DNA from: Drosophila persimilis
Lineage: Eukaryota > Arthropoda > Insecta > Diptera > Drosophilidae
NCBI RefSeq assembly: GCF_003286085.1
Contig: NW_020825298.1
Span: 6,882,001 to 6,946,000, forward strand
Reading direction: 5' to 3'
DNA: 64,000 nucleotides
Positions 54,906 through 64,000 of the stretch are shown piece after piece (positions within the stretch are counted from its first letter, which is position 1; each line of letters starts with the position of its first letter). The notes beneath the pieces are model-generated. The model was not told the DNA's origin, ran no database searches, and was given only the letters and a program-made list of their open reading frames with translations. Made by a program: the position numbers and the translations under genes.

Positions 54906-55640
54906 CTGTGGCACCTGGCTGCTTGCTTGTTAAAGGCAACCGAAATGTTGTCCACCCTAGAGTCGAGGTTGAACAGGCGATCCTTGGATGTTATTCTGCC
55001 CACAAAGCGCAATATCCGCGTCTCGTGTGATGACGTGTGAGTCGCCACAGCAGCCGCTTTGCAAGGATGCACATGCAGATCAGCAACATGGGCTATAGGT
55101 CGTCACCATCGTTATCGTGCGTGGCTTGAGTGAGCGGCTCTTGCTGATGGAGAGGGCGGGAGGGCAGAGCTCAGACAAAGGCGCCGGTGGCGGCTTGGGA
55201 CGGTATCACCTTGGACACTGTCACCGTTGCAAATGCTGGCTCTGGCTGCGCAACAAAGAAATTTTTCTGAATGTTGTTTTGATTTACGATAATCTCCATC
55301 TCTTTATGCCACAATAAGACCACTGTTCCAGTAGAGACACCTGCAGAGCTGCAAATTGGGCTATGGGGAGAACTGCAATAAGAGTTATGTAGGTTGTATC
55401 ATTCGACCGACAGCGCACTTACCCTTCCCCTCCACGGATTTGATCCGACTGATGGAAGATGACATTGGAGCCTTTGTCGGCGTGGTTTTATTCAGCTCGC
55501 ATGGATCCATTTGGAAGCAGTGGCCTCCAGTGCCCGCATTATTATCAAATATGGCTGCCCGTTTGGAGACCAAGCCAGGCCCGATGATCGCCAAACAGCC
55601 ACGTTCAAAGTGGAGTCCCGGAAGGGCCTGTGGCTTGTCT
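54906..55640. other. Unassigned G/C-rich block with coding-like readings
   Basis: The minus strand gives THTSSHETRILRFVGRITSK and following residues at 54900-55070, and KRAAIFDNNAGTGGHCFQMD at 55480-55600. The plus strand gives MEAVASSARIIIKYGCPFGD at 55511-55570. Each stretch looks more like coding than intergenic DNA but none matches a family I know, and frames break between them. They may be remains of a gene into or next to which the RpS19 copy inserted. Confidence 0.3.
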
Positions 55641-56384
55641 TGTCTACTTTTCTTATGTCTTATTTACTTTTTCAGTTTTTTCATGTTTCTGCTATGCTTC
55701 TTTTGCTGCTTCCTTCTTCTCTCTCTGTCTCTGATGACTACCATTTTTGCTGCATACACACACGTACGTACTCTTGTGTGCATGTGTTGATCACTGGCGC
55801 GCAAATTGTGTTTCACTGTGTGTGTATTTCCTTGCTTTCATTGGTTGTTTGTGTTTGTGCGAGGCACTCAAAGAATGAATAAGGGTATAACGGTTAGAGA
55901 AAATGTATGTAACAACCAAAAATATGGTTTACAAATACAACAATTTATGCATATATGTACATTTATGTGCATATAAATTTTGGGATATGTTTGTCATCTC
56001 CGGCTCCAATGAATGCAGAAACTAATTCTAGTTCAATGAAATTGTGCAGTTTATGGTCTTCTCATAGCAACCAAGAAATGGTATCGGGGTCGAGATAGGT
56101 GATAAATATGATTTCCAATCATGGACAGAGAACGATTAGCCCATTGTCGTCCAGGGGGTAGTTAAATACACTCCACTTAACTTATGAATCTTGAATAATT
56201 TTAACGCAGCTCAGGTAAGAGATAAGAAGTTAAAAAGATGGATAGGTCTACAGATCTACAGGAAAAATTCTTATTATTATTATTGGTATTATTTTCCGCG
56301 ATTTAACTCGAGGCGTTATCCGGCTTAAATAAAGGGGGTCTTAGTGGGCTAAGCTCGTTTCTTCATCAGTATTTACGGTATATT
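55641..56384. other. Gene-free stretch before copy A
   Basis: No gene is seen. A T/C-rich tract at 55660-55735 and a (TTA)n-like run at 56270-56290 are present. Confidence 0.4.
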
Positions 56385-57262
56385 TTAGTATATGTATTGT
56401 GCTTCCGATCTGTGCGCGTCGCTTAAATGTTTTAAACTTTGTCTTTGCGTTGTAAAAATGGAAAAAGCAGTGTTAAAAGTTGTCAAAGCGTGTATAAGTG
56501 CAACATTTAATATTAATTTATTGAAATTCGTTTGTGTCGGTGGTTTTCGCAGCGTAATAAGTGTTTTTAGGCAAACCAAGTCCAGTTTGGCCGCCATCTT
56601 GTGTTTTTGTGGATATACCTTTCGTTTCGTCGTGAACGTCGTTAAACTTTTTTTTTGAGACTAAATAAATAAGCTAAACCAAAAAGACGAGAATGGAGAT
56701 AGATATGGAATATGGAGAGATGTGTTTTGAAAATAATATTGTAAATGCATCAGACATAAACGACTTCTTAATGCGAAAAGTCGACGCCCTGCAGCTTGAA
56801 GACCAAAGGTAAATATGCTCCCTTGATTTTTATTTCAAATCAATTAACAATTTAAACAGGCCATTCATTTGTACATTCTGCTGATATTTGATCATGCGTT
56901 GGTGTGTTTTCCTATGCAAATGGGCGGAATGTATGCATGTGTTTTATGTGAGAAACATCAGAGAAACTGCCTTGCGAAAGGGACGTGCAAAAAAAGGGGC
57001 AAGAACTGTGATCACACACACGGTGAGTGTGTGGGTGTTCGCGACGAACGAGGCAGCAAGAGTTCATCGGCGTTGGGTAAAAGGAGACGACAAGAATTAA
57101 TTCCGTTAGGCGAGTTCGTATGTGGACTAGAGATGGCATTCGGATTCTGTGGTGATGGGAGTTACTGCTGTGGTAATTTTTCCACGATACTTACTCGTAT
57201 CGTAGCGTATTCCGATAATAATAAATACATAATTATAAATAAATCAGCAGCTCAATATTAAC
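56370..57262 (+). repeat. Duplicated MEIDM unit, copy A (possible two-exon gene)
   Basis: A motif-6-like promoter element (GGTATATTTTAGTATA, about 56380) is followed by a leader and a short first coding exon 56693-56808: MEIDMEYGEMCFENNIVNAS then DINDFLMRKVDALQLEDQR with a GTAAAT donor in phase 2. An acceptor at 56859 gives RPFICTFC and then a stop, so the joined reading would end at 46 residues. An open frame at 56869-57261 (cysteine-rich, CVLCEKHQRNCLAKGTCKKR) is alternative second-exon material. The whole unit recurs as copies B and C. Whether any copy is a working gene is unknown; I do not recognise the protein. Confidence 0.5.
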
Positions 57263-57264
57263 AA

Positions 57265-57480
57265 GGTAAATATAGTGATCAAGGATTTTCTCCTATTTAA
57301 ATATTGAGCACCGTATATATTTGCCATATTTCGAATGAGAGAAATCCATTCAAACTCAAATATTTTTATGATCACGACTTTTTGGTATTTCCGATATCAA
57401 ATGACAGGATTTTCCTATTATGAATAGTATCGAAGTATCGATTATCGATGCCCGTACGAAGTACCCGCTACGGCAGCGCT
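57265..57480 (+). promoter_or_regulatory. Promoter-like block upstream of copy B with two DREs
   Basis: TATCGATT and TATCGATG are adjacent at 57436-57450, preceded by TTTTTGGTATTTCCGATATC (about 57380-57402), which resembles Ohler motif 6 in reverse. The same block, lacking intact DREs, occurs upstream of copy C at 41190-41345. This points to duplicated promoters of a DREF-type housekeeping gene. Confidence 0.5.
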
Positions 57481-57484
57481 GCTT

Positions 57485-58680
57485 TGGGCTTTCCTCTTCC
57501 TTTCGTTTTGTCTCTCCGATCTGTTCGTGTCGCCTAAATATTTTAAACTATTGTTCTGTTGTAAAAGTGGAAATAAAAGTGTTAAATGTTTGAAAAACGT
57601 TCATAAGTGCACAGTCGAGTACTTATTTATTGAAAATCGTTTGTGCAGGTGTTTTTAGCAGCGTAATTAGTGTTTTTAGCCAAACCAAGTCCCGTTTTGC
57701 CGCCATCTTGTTTTTTTCCGTGTGCACGGTCCTTTTATTTCGTCGTGAACGTAGTTTTAAAGTTTTTTGTGAGACTGAAGAAAATAGCTAAACCAAAATG
57801 ACGAATATGGAGATAGATATGGAATACGAACAATTATCTGTCGATGGCATAAATGATTTCTTGGCTCGAAAAATCTGGGCCCTGCAGCTTCAAGCCCGAA
57901 GGTAAAAATGTTTCCATACATCAATTCATATTTATAAGTTTTTTTTCCTTCTTGAATTTTATTTAAAACCAATTAACAATTTACAGACGCCATTAATTTG
58001 TACATAGGTATGTGTGTATGTGTGTTTGCACATGAAAATGCATTTTTATTCGTTTTTGCTCATTTGTTGAGTTTTCACTCACAGCGCCATTTGCAAGGCG
58101 AATACCGCCACCAGAACAGTTGCGCTCAGGGCCAAATAACGGGACGCTCCAGAGGCATTGCACAGATCCCCCTTGCAGGTGAAGCAGCTCTCCACCTGGC
58201 GGCTGTGTGTTACCGTGCACTCGTTGTCCTTCTGCCCAATCGACTCAAAGTGGCAGTCGCGGGAGACAATGACGCCGGCGCGGTCTGCAAGTGTGGAAAA
58301 TATTTATTAGAAAAGTGTGGTGGGGCGATGTATGTGTGTTGGTGTTTTTCATGTGCATAAAAATGCGAATGAATTGTGAGGTTATGTGCGTCGTATGCGA
58401 GGAACAGGCGGAGAGGGAGTGAGTGAGAGAGATGGCAAGTGTCCGAACAGTGGACAAGAATTGTGAAGTGTGTCTGTGTATATGTGTGTTGCAAATAGAA
58501 CGAGACGGCAACTGTTCGTTTTCGATGCGTAAAAGAAGAGGACAAATAATTCTTCCGTTACGCGAATTCGAATGCGAATTAGAGATGGCAAATTCTTGGA
58601 AATGGTTAAAAAGCGTTATGGGAAATTGTGTTAGTGATGGAAGTTCGTGGTGGCAAAATCCTCTATCCCGATATTTTGCT
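57485..58680 (+). repeat. Duplicated MEIDM unit, copy B, split by a Ly6 exon
   Basis: First half: leader 57500-57797 and first exon 57798-57901, with an intact reading MTNMEIDMEYEQLSVDGIND then FLARKIWALQLQARR and a GTAAAA donor in phase 2, as in copy A. After an acceptor at about 57987 the reading stops within three codons (RH, stop). Second half: at about 58480-58600 the AACGAGACGGC…GTAAAAGAAGAGGACAAATA block, about 75% like 57045-57140 of copy A by eye. Between the halves, on the other strand, sits the last exon of the third Ly6 gene (58079-58284). Confidence 0.5.
58045..58050 (-). terminator. Polyadenylation signal of the third Ly6 gene
   Basis: AATAAA on the minus strand, 29 bases after the stop codon at 58079-58081. 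Confidence 0.5.
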
Positions 58681-60651
58681 CATATCAGCGCGAACAAAGC
58701 GAGTCTGCCCCCTGGCAGACCCTGGCTCCCCACTATTTATTCTATTATATTACATATATTTTATTATATTTATTTAAATTATTTTATTCCACTATTCATT
58801 TAAAATATTGAATTCTCTTTTGACATATTGCTATATATTTATACATATAGTACATACATACATTTATTTCTATTGATTAAATTTAATGTTTATGGATTTT
58901 ATAATATGAAAGAACTTTGCGCCTGAATTACCCGTGTCTATTCCCACATCCTATATAATATACAGTCTTGTGAAAATAATAAGAAAACATGCGCCATGGC
59001 AGCCCCATACCATAATTAATCCCCTCCCACGTCTTTTATAGTTTTAAGTGATTCAGATTTGTGTTTATTGGTTCTAACACATACTGTGTGCCACAATCAG
59101 GGTATAAAATATTATATTTTCTCTCATCCGATCACAGGATATTGCTCCACAACGACTAGCATCATCTTGGATACATTCTTTTTCAATAGAAAGGGTATTT
59201 TACGTGATTTCTTTGGACTTAAGGGTTGTTAGAATGCTCCGAATCATCTATTGATGCCCGCTGATTAATAGTCGATCCCTAATAATTCTACCCGGTTTAA
59301 AACATTGAAAAGTGGAGCAGTAGAGTGAACATCGAAATTTCTTGTTTAATTTTAAGTTTTGTGTTTTTTGGATTCCAGTTAAAGTGGAATTTCGGATTTA
59401 AGCTTTCGGATAATAATTGACGTGCCTGCCTTATGGCTGCGTAACGCACTGTGCCTGCTTTGCATTGACTTTGTTTGCCATATGTTAATTGGAACTCGGG
59501 GCCCGACCTTCCCCAACCCCCCCGCCCGAACATCATCTATCGTTTGTCGACGGTGACATCACGTCTTATTAAATTGTTGACGTTTTCCGTTCAAGGTGCG
59601 TGCCAGTGCGAATGTTGTGTATGTGTGTGTGTGTGCTTTGGAATTTGTATGCAGGGAAGAACTTAACTTCAGAGACAGATTTCACTTACCGCTGGTGACC
59701 ACCTTGTTGCATTTGGTCACTGGCTGGAGCTGTTCCATGGTATTGGGCCTGGCCGCATTATCGCAGTCCACCTGCCGCACGTTGGAGCCAGCATCGATCT
59801 TCTCCTTGGCGCAGTTGGGATCCGTTAGGGACTTGCATTGATAGCACTTGATGGCAGTCGCTGTGGAAGAGAGAGAGAGAGAGAAAGAGAGATAGAATTC
59901 TAGCTTGGATTACTTGATTCCAAACACTCGAAACGAAAGCTCTGTCAAGGTTGGGGGGAGATTTGAATTTGCTTGTAACCAGTTTGAGCGCCCCACCCCC
60001 CTTCCCACGATTCCATTATGTAACGCCAACACAAATTCTCTCACTCTTCCCCGGATATTTATTTGTGTTTTTTGTGTCTTTTTTTTTTGTTTTGCTATGA
60101 AGTCACTTTTTGCTTATTTTTGTCTTGGCCAAATGGTATGGAAAAGTACGTGAATATTTGTTAAATGGATTGTTTATTGTTTTCCGCAGTTTTAGTATGT
60201 GATAAATAATGGAATTTGTTTTTCTTTTTTAGTAATTCATTGCACAACCTGATTGATCGATCTGGGTAGCATTTTTTGTCGGATTTTTGATTCTAAATAC
60301 GTTTTATTGTTGAAAATATTCCACTGTATGTCTTGAAACCTGATTAGGGAGCATTTTTTGAAGATTTGTTGTCTTTAAATCTGGTTTTGACTTGTCTCCA
60401 ATTTGGGTCTCGGCAAAAGGCAGCTTTCTGGTTTCCAACTACAACCTTTAACCCCGCGTTCTTTGAATCCAATTTCACTTTCCAATATTTAACTGGAAGA
60501 TGTTTTATATATATTTAAATGCTATTTCGGTTCAAATGTTTCACTCAAAAACAAGTTTTCTTCCTGCACTTTCTATGGGGGGAAAAAAGCACTCACCCGA
60601 GTGCATCAGGCACAAGGCAATAAGCAAAACACCAAACATTTGTTTCCACAT
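58079..60651 (-). CDS. Third Ly6/uPAR GPI-anchored protein, 143 aa
   Basis: Three exons on the minus strand (60651-60597, 59860-59690, 58284-58079) join in phase 1 at both junctions to encode 143 residues. Signal peptide MWKQMFGVLLIALCLMHSAT, then AIKCYQCKSLTDPNCAKEKI. Cysteines continue through DCDN, TKCNKV, RDCHF, NECTV, ESCFTCKGDLCNAS, the last being the Ly6 finish. A hydrophobic tail (LALSATVLVAVFALQMAL) ends the protein and fits a GPI signal. Introns are 1405 and 736 bp. An in-frame ATG at 60639 is an alternative start. The organisation (signal exon, N-terminal domain exon, C-terminal exon) is the same as in the Ly6 gene at 52 kb, which supports descent by local duplication. The last exon lies inside a duplicated unit. 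I cannot name the orthologue. Confidence 0.85.
58680..59689 (-). other. Rest of intron 2 of the third Ly6 gene
   Basis: No further gene is seen. The sequence is AT-rich around 58730-58900, and a (GT)n run lies at 59621-59634. Confidence 0.45.
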
Positions 60652-62630
60652 AATTATATATTTTTGTTTGAAAAACTTTAGTAATAATATTTTGCAAAAA
60701 TAAAAGCTCTATAAACTTTTTTGTAGTGCTCTCGGGCTGACGGTCGCTGAACAACTGAAAGCCAAAGGCGTGCTTCGGATTTTCGGGTTCAAACGAACTC
60801 GTTTTGAGTGGGCGATCGGATCGTGCAACGAAAAGCTTTTGCATTTCATCTCTCACAAAAATTTCAACGTTTTTTGAGTGAAACTCGGGAACGAGTTATG
60901 TCAAAGCGCGATGTCGGCCACGCAAAAAAAAAAAAAAAAAAAAAAAAACACTATTCTGTTGTGATCGCCAGCTTCGTAGGCGGCTGCCCCCGTTTTGTCT
61001 TCAATCCATTGATTGTTCTTTTTTCCTTTTCTTGTGTGTGGTTGGGGTGAGAATTAGTTGCGGTCAAGTATTTGGGATTTTTTCTTTAATTGAATTTATT
61101 GCTGATGGAATTTAATTGCCAAATGACACAGTTCTCTCTCGCTCTTTGATTTTGCGCTGCTGCTGAATGGCAGAGGTGGAATTGGAGAGGTGAAAGATCC
61201 CAAAGGCAAATTGGTGTACAGTGCGTTTCATTAGCAAACGACAGGTTGACAATATGAAGGCTTGTTGGTGGTACATTTGGAGGTCTCTTAGCCCACGTTC
61301 ACGTGTGACTGACAAAGGAAACGTCTGTTTTATTGGTTGTACAGACGAACATCTCTTTTACGGACTTTCATGCAATGAAGTTTTCTAAATAAAGAATTTA
61401 TTTCCAAAAAAAATGTTCAACAATTATTTCTGTTTTAAAATTTTTTCTGTAGAATGAATTCCCCTTGAGATTTGCTATTTGAAAGTTCGACTGTATGGTT
61501 TTCTGTAATATTAAAAATATTCCATCCCTAATCATCCAAGGATTGACTAGCGGCGGATGCTTCATGGTTGATGAACTATGGTTTTTTAAATCTAGAAATT
61601 ACACATAAACAGAACACTTTAATCGGGAATAAAAAACCTACAAAATTGATAAAAAATGTTTATCTAATTTGTGATTGTTATTATATAATGTAATTTATGG
61701 TTTATTTATGTGGTCTTGTTTCTTTTTAAGAATTTTGAAGTGGGGTGATGGCCAGAGTTTGCTGTGCAGTGAGTAACCGGCAACCGGGATCTGGGGGATC
61801 GGATATCGCTTTCCTTTGTTGTTGCAAGAACTTGATGCCCCTTCGATGCGCCAGTCTCTGGGCGGCTCACTCACTTGCATATTCGTAGACATTTAGTCTT
61901 TGAAAATTACATTTTCCTCAATAATTTCTACCGTAATTTCGTTGCGTTACCTACCGCTTATCTCCACGAAAGTTCAACGACCTGCTTGTGGGTAATCCTT
62001 GCCTCATTGTTGTCTCGTCTGCTGTTGCACATTGATGATTGCTTATTTTGTTGCATGTTATTTGAGCAATCGACTCGTTGAAATCTTTCCCCCCTTCCGC
62101 ACCCTCCCCTGTCTGCTATCATGGCAATTGGAAATGTTCTTGGCCCGGGTTTTCCATCCGGGCTGGAAGGCAAGCGGCGGCGGCAGTGATAAGAGCAGCC
62201 AGGGCCAAAGCCAGTTTCAGTGCCAGGGGAGTCACAAATCCTTTTCAATGGCAAAACCAAGCAAAGATTGAAGTTGGGGCAAAAAACTGCGATTATAAAG
62301 CTTTTCTACAACTCCCCCTCCCCCCCTCTCTATCGCTGACTCATTTTGTTTCCCTTAAACAGTTTTTGTGGTTTTTTTTTTTGCTAGAAATAATTGAATT
62401 TGTTGCAGTTTGGGGCTGACTCCAAGTCTAATTTACTTTTCTGCACCTGTAAAAAAAGCTTAAAGCTTCTCTTTTTTTTGTTGTTTGAGTCATTTACGCT
62501 TTTGTGGCGAAACGAGTTTCAATTGCGCAGCAAACACAAAAACAAACGTCCAGGAGGAAGGGTGGGGATGGGTTGGGTTGGGAGGAGGGTCTGTCAATTA
62601 GCATCGAACATCGAGTATGGAGATGCTCAA
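60652..62630. other. Gene-free stretch after the Ly6 cluster
   Basis: No supported gene. It should contain the promoter of the third Ly6 gene just after 60651. A run of 25 A lies at 60924-60948. Open frames around 61958-62419 on both strands are unsupported. Confidence 0.45.
60924..60948. repeat. Poly-A run of 25 bases
   Basis: An uninterrupted A25. The bases before it show no recognisable mRNA, so a retroposed tail is possible but not supported. Confidence 0.6.
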
Positions 62631-62639
62631 AGAGCACGC

Positions 62640-62860
62640 AACTTTATTTTTCATGTAAACATCAAATACATACTAAAGCGGTTGAATGTAAAACTGTTAG
62701 TGTCAAACTGTGCATGTAGACGGTTCATCTAAAACTGTACATATAAAAAAGTTCATGTAAAACGGTTCAATGCATGTAAAAGGTGAATATAAAGCGGTGA
62801 ATGTAAAATTGTTAATGTTAAACTGTGCATTGAAACGGTGCATGAAACCGGGTGTCGGCA
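62640..62860. repeat. Degenerate GTAAAACGGTGCAT short repeats
   Basis: Units of 12-15 bases such as GTAAAACTGT, GTGCATGTAAACGGT and GTTCATGTAAAACGGT follow one another irregularly. They have the same vocabulary as the 72-bp array that begins at about 63050, and a ~190 bp non-repeat segment separates the two. Confidence 0.65.
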
Positions 62861-63049
62861 AGGCCCTGTTGTTGTGTGAATTGGGAAGGGCGCTGCTGAT
62901 GCTCTGTCGCTCACGTAAACGTGTGAAGAGCATTGATCGGCACCAATACACACACAATGACACTTTGTTCCATTTTGCCTGCTTTTTACACACACACACA
63001 CACACACCCACGAACTGCACTGTGTGCGGGCCGAGCGCTGTCTTAAACT

Positions 63050-63690
63050 GCTTGTTAAACTGTACATAAGAGCTTTACATCTAAACGGGGGCTGCAAAAC
63101 TGTGCCTGTAGGCGCTGCATGTAGACGAGTTGTGCATGTAAACGGTGAATGTAAAACTGGTTTTGTAAAACGGTGCATATTAAATAGCTGTTCATGTAAA
63201 ACTGTGCATGTAAACGGTGATTGTCAAACTGTGTTTGTAAAACGGTGCATATAAAATAGCTGTTCATGTAAAACTGTGCATGTAAACGGTGAATCAAAAA
63301 CTGTTTTTGTAAAACGGTGCATATAAAATAGCTGTTCATGTAAAACTGTGCATGTAAACGGTTATTGTGAAACTGTGTTTGTTAAACGGTTCATATAAAA
63401 TAGCATATTAAACTGTGCATGTAAACGGTGAATGTCAAACAGTGTGTTGTAAAACTGTGCATATAAAATAGCTGTTCATATACAACTGTGCAGGTTACCG
63501 GTGAATGTAAAACTGTTTGCAAAGAGGTTTATATAAAATAGCTGTTCATGTAAAACTGTTCATGTAAGCAGTGAATGTAAAACTGTGTTTGTAAAGAGGT
63601 TCATATAAAATAGCTGTTCATGTAAAACTGCATGTAAACGGTGAATCCAAAACGGTGCATCTATAACTGTAAATTTAGTTGCATGTTGAT
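63050..63690. repeat. 72-bp minisatellite, about seven units
   Basis: The marker ATATAAAATAGCTGTTCATG recurs with its AGC at 63188, 63260, 63332, 63404, 63472, 63542 and 63614, giving spacings of 72, 72, 72, 68, 70 and 72. Each unit also contains TGTAAAACTGTGCATGTAAACGGTGA and TTTGTAAAACGGTGCAT, so it is itself built of ~12-14-bp sub-repeats. The minus-strand open frame at 63055-63339 arises because 72 is a multiple of three. Confidence 0.85.
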
Positions 63691-64000
63691 CATCATTTGA
63701 TCAACAAATTGACTAACTTTTACAGGGCTACAAGTGGGAAAATTTTGCCATTGCCGGTCTCTGCGTTTCACTGATCACATATTTTGCATTAATTTACATT
63801 GAACGGCCGCCAATTTGTCGCATAATTATGAATGCTGTCTGTAGGGGGGAGGAGGAGGAGGAGTCTATTGTATGGCTTTTGGTTGACTCGAATGTTGGGG
63901 CTTTCCCCCGATTTATAATTCCATCTTAAGCGGATTTCGTGTACCTCTACCCCAATCCCCCCCTCCTCTCTCTGCCATTTCCCTGACTTTTTTTCTGTGG
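63691..64000. other. Right end without a gene
   Basis: Ordinary non-coding sequence with a (GGA)n run near 63848-63862. Nothing is supported. Confidence 0.45.

Noticed and set aside
63055..63339. 94-aa minus-strand frame with repeated MNSYFICTVLQ
   Set aside because: The repetition follows the 72-bp minisatellite, whose length is a multiple of three; it is not a repeat protein gene.
63050..63690. CRISPR-like array
   Set aside because: Units are contiguous tandem copies without unique spacers, in a eukaryotic genome.
1..64000. tRNA, rRNA, snRNA or miRNA genes
   Set aside because: Reading both strands I saw no convincing cloverleaf, conserved rRNA segment or known miRNA seed with hairpin; a tRNAscan/Rfam run would be needed to exclude them.

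Overview
The window is animal nuclear DNA from a Drosophila-type fly. The signs are short GT-AG introns, conserved coding exons with codon bias, (CT)n, (GA)n and TATCTG microsatellites, DRE (TATCGATA) promoter elements, and genes whose D. melanogaster counterparts sit together near cytological 33 on chromosome 2L (Muller element B): Gr33a, ZnT33D, crok. The species cannot be fixed from sequence alone. There is no bacterial operon structure, no CRISPR array and no rRNA or tRNA gene that I can support.

Layout. 1-6.2 kb: a tiny plus-strand gene (76 aa) and a complete five-exon gustatory receptor, the Gr33a orthologue. 6.2-31.6 kb: about 25 kb without a convincing gene. It holds a truncated non-LTR retrotransposon tail, minisatellites, AT-rich tracts, GA/CT-rich tracts and two decayed coding-like blocks, one resembling ribosomal protein S8. 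31.7-49.1 kb: one large plus-strand class C orphan receptor gene of the GPR158/GPR179 (metabotropic glycine receptor) family, which I assembled from 12 coding exons plus an alternative last exon. Two of its introns carry other genes. The ~8 kb second intron holds a minus-strand pair of intronless Tim8-like mitochondrial import chaperone genes and one copy of a dispersed repeat unit. The ~3 kb sixth intron holds a complete same-strand SLC30 zinc transporter (ZnT33D) with a very long charged N-terminus.

51-60.7 kb: a cluster of small secreted or GPI-anchored cysteine-rich proteins: a Kunitz inhibitor (minus), a Ly6 protein (minus) divergent from crok (plus) across a ~500 bp promoter region with two DREs, and a third Ly6 gene (minus). 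Between crok and the third Ly6 gene lie a processed RpS19 pseudogene, unassigned coding-like fragments and two copies of a duplicated unit whose short first coding exon begins MEIDM. The last exon of the third Ly6 gene lies between the two halves of one copy. 60.7-64 kb is gene-free and ends in a 72-bp minisatellite.

The genes do not form one pathway. Recurrent themes are nesting of small genes in receptor introns, local Ly6 duplication, and retroposition of ribosomal-protein (and possibly Tim8) transcripts. The least explained structure is the three-copy MEIDM unit.
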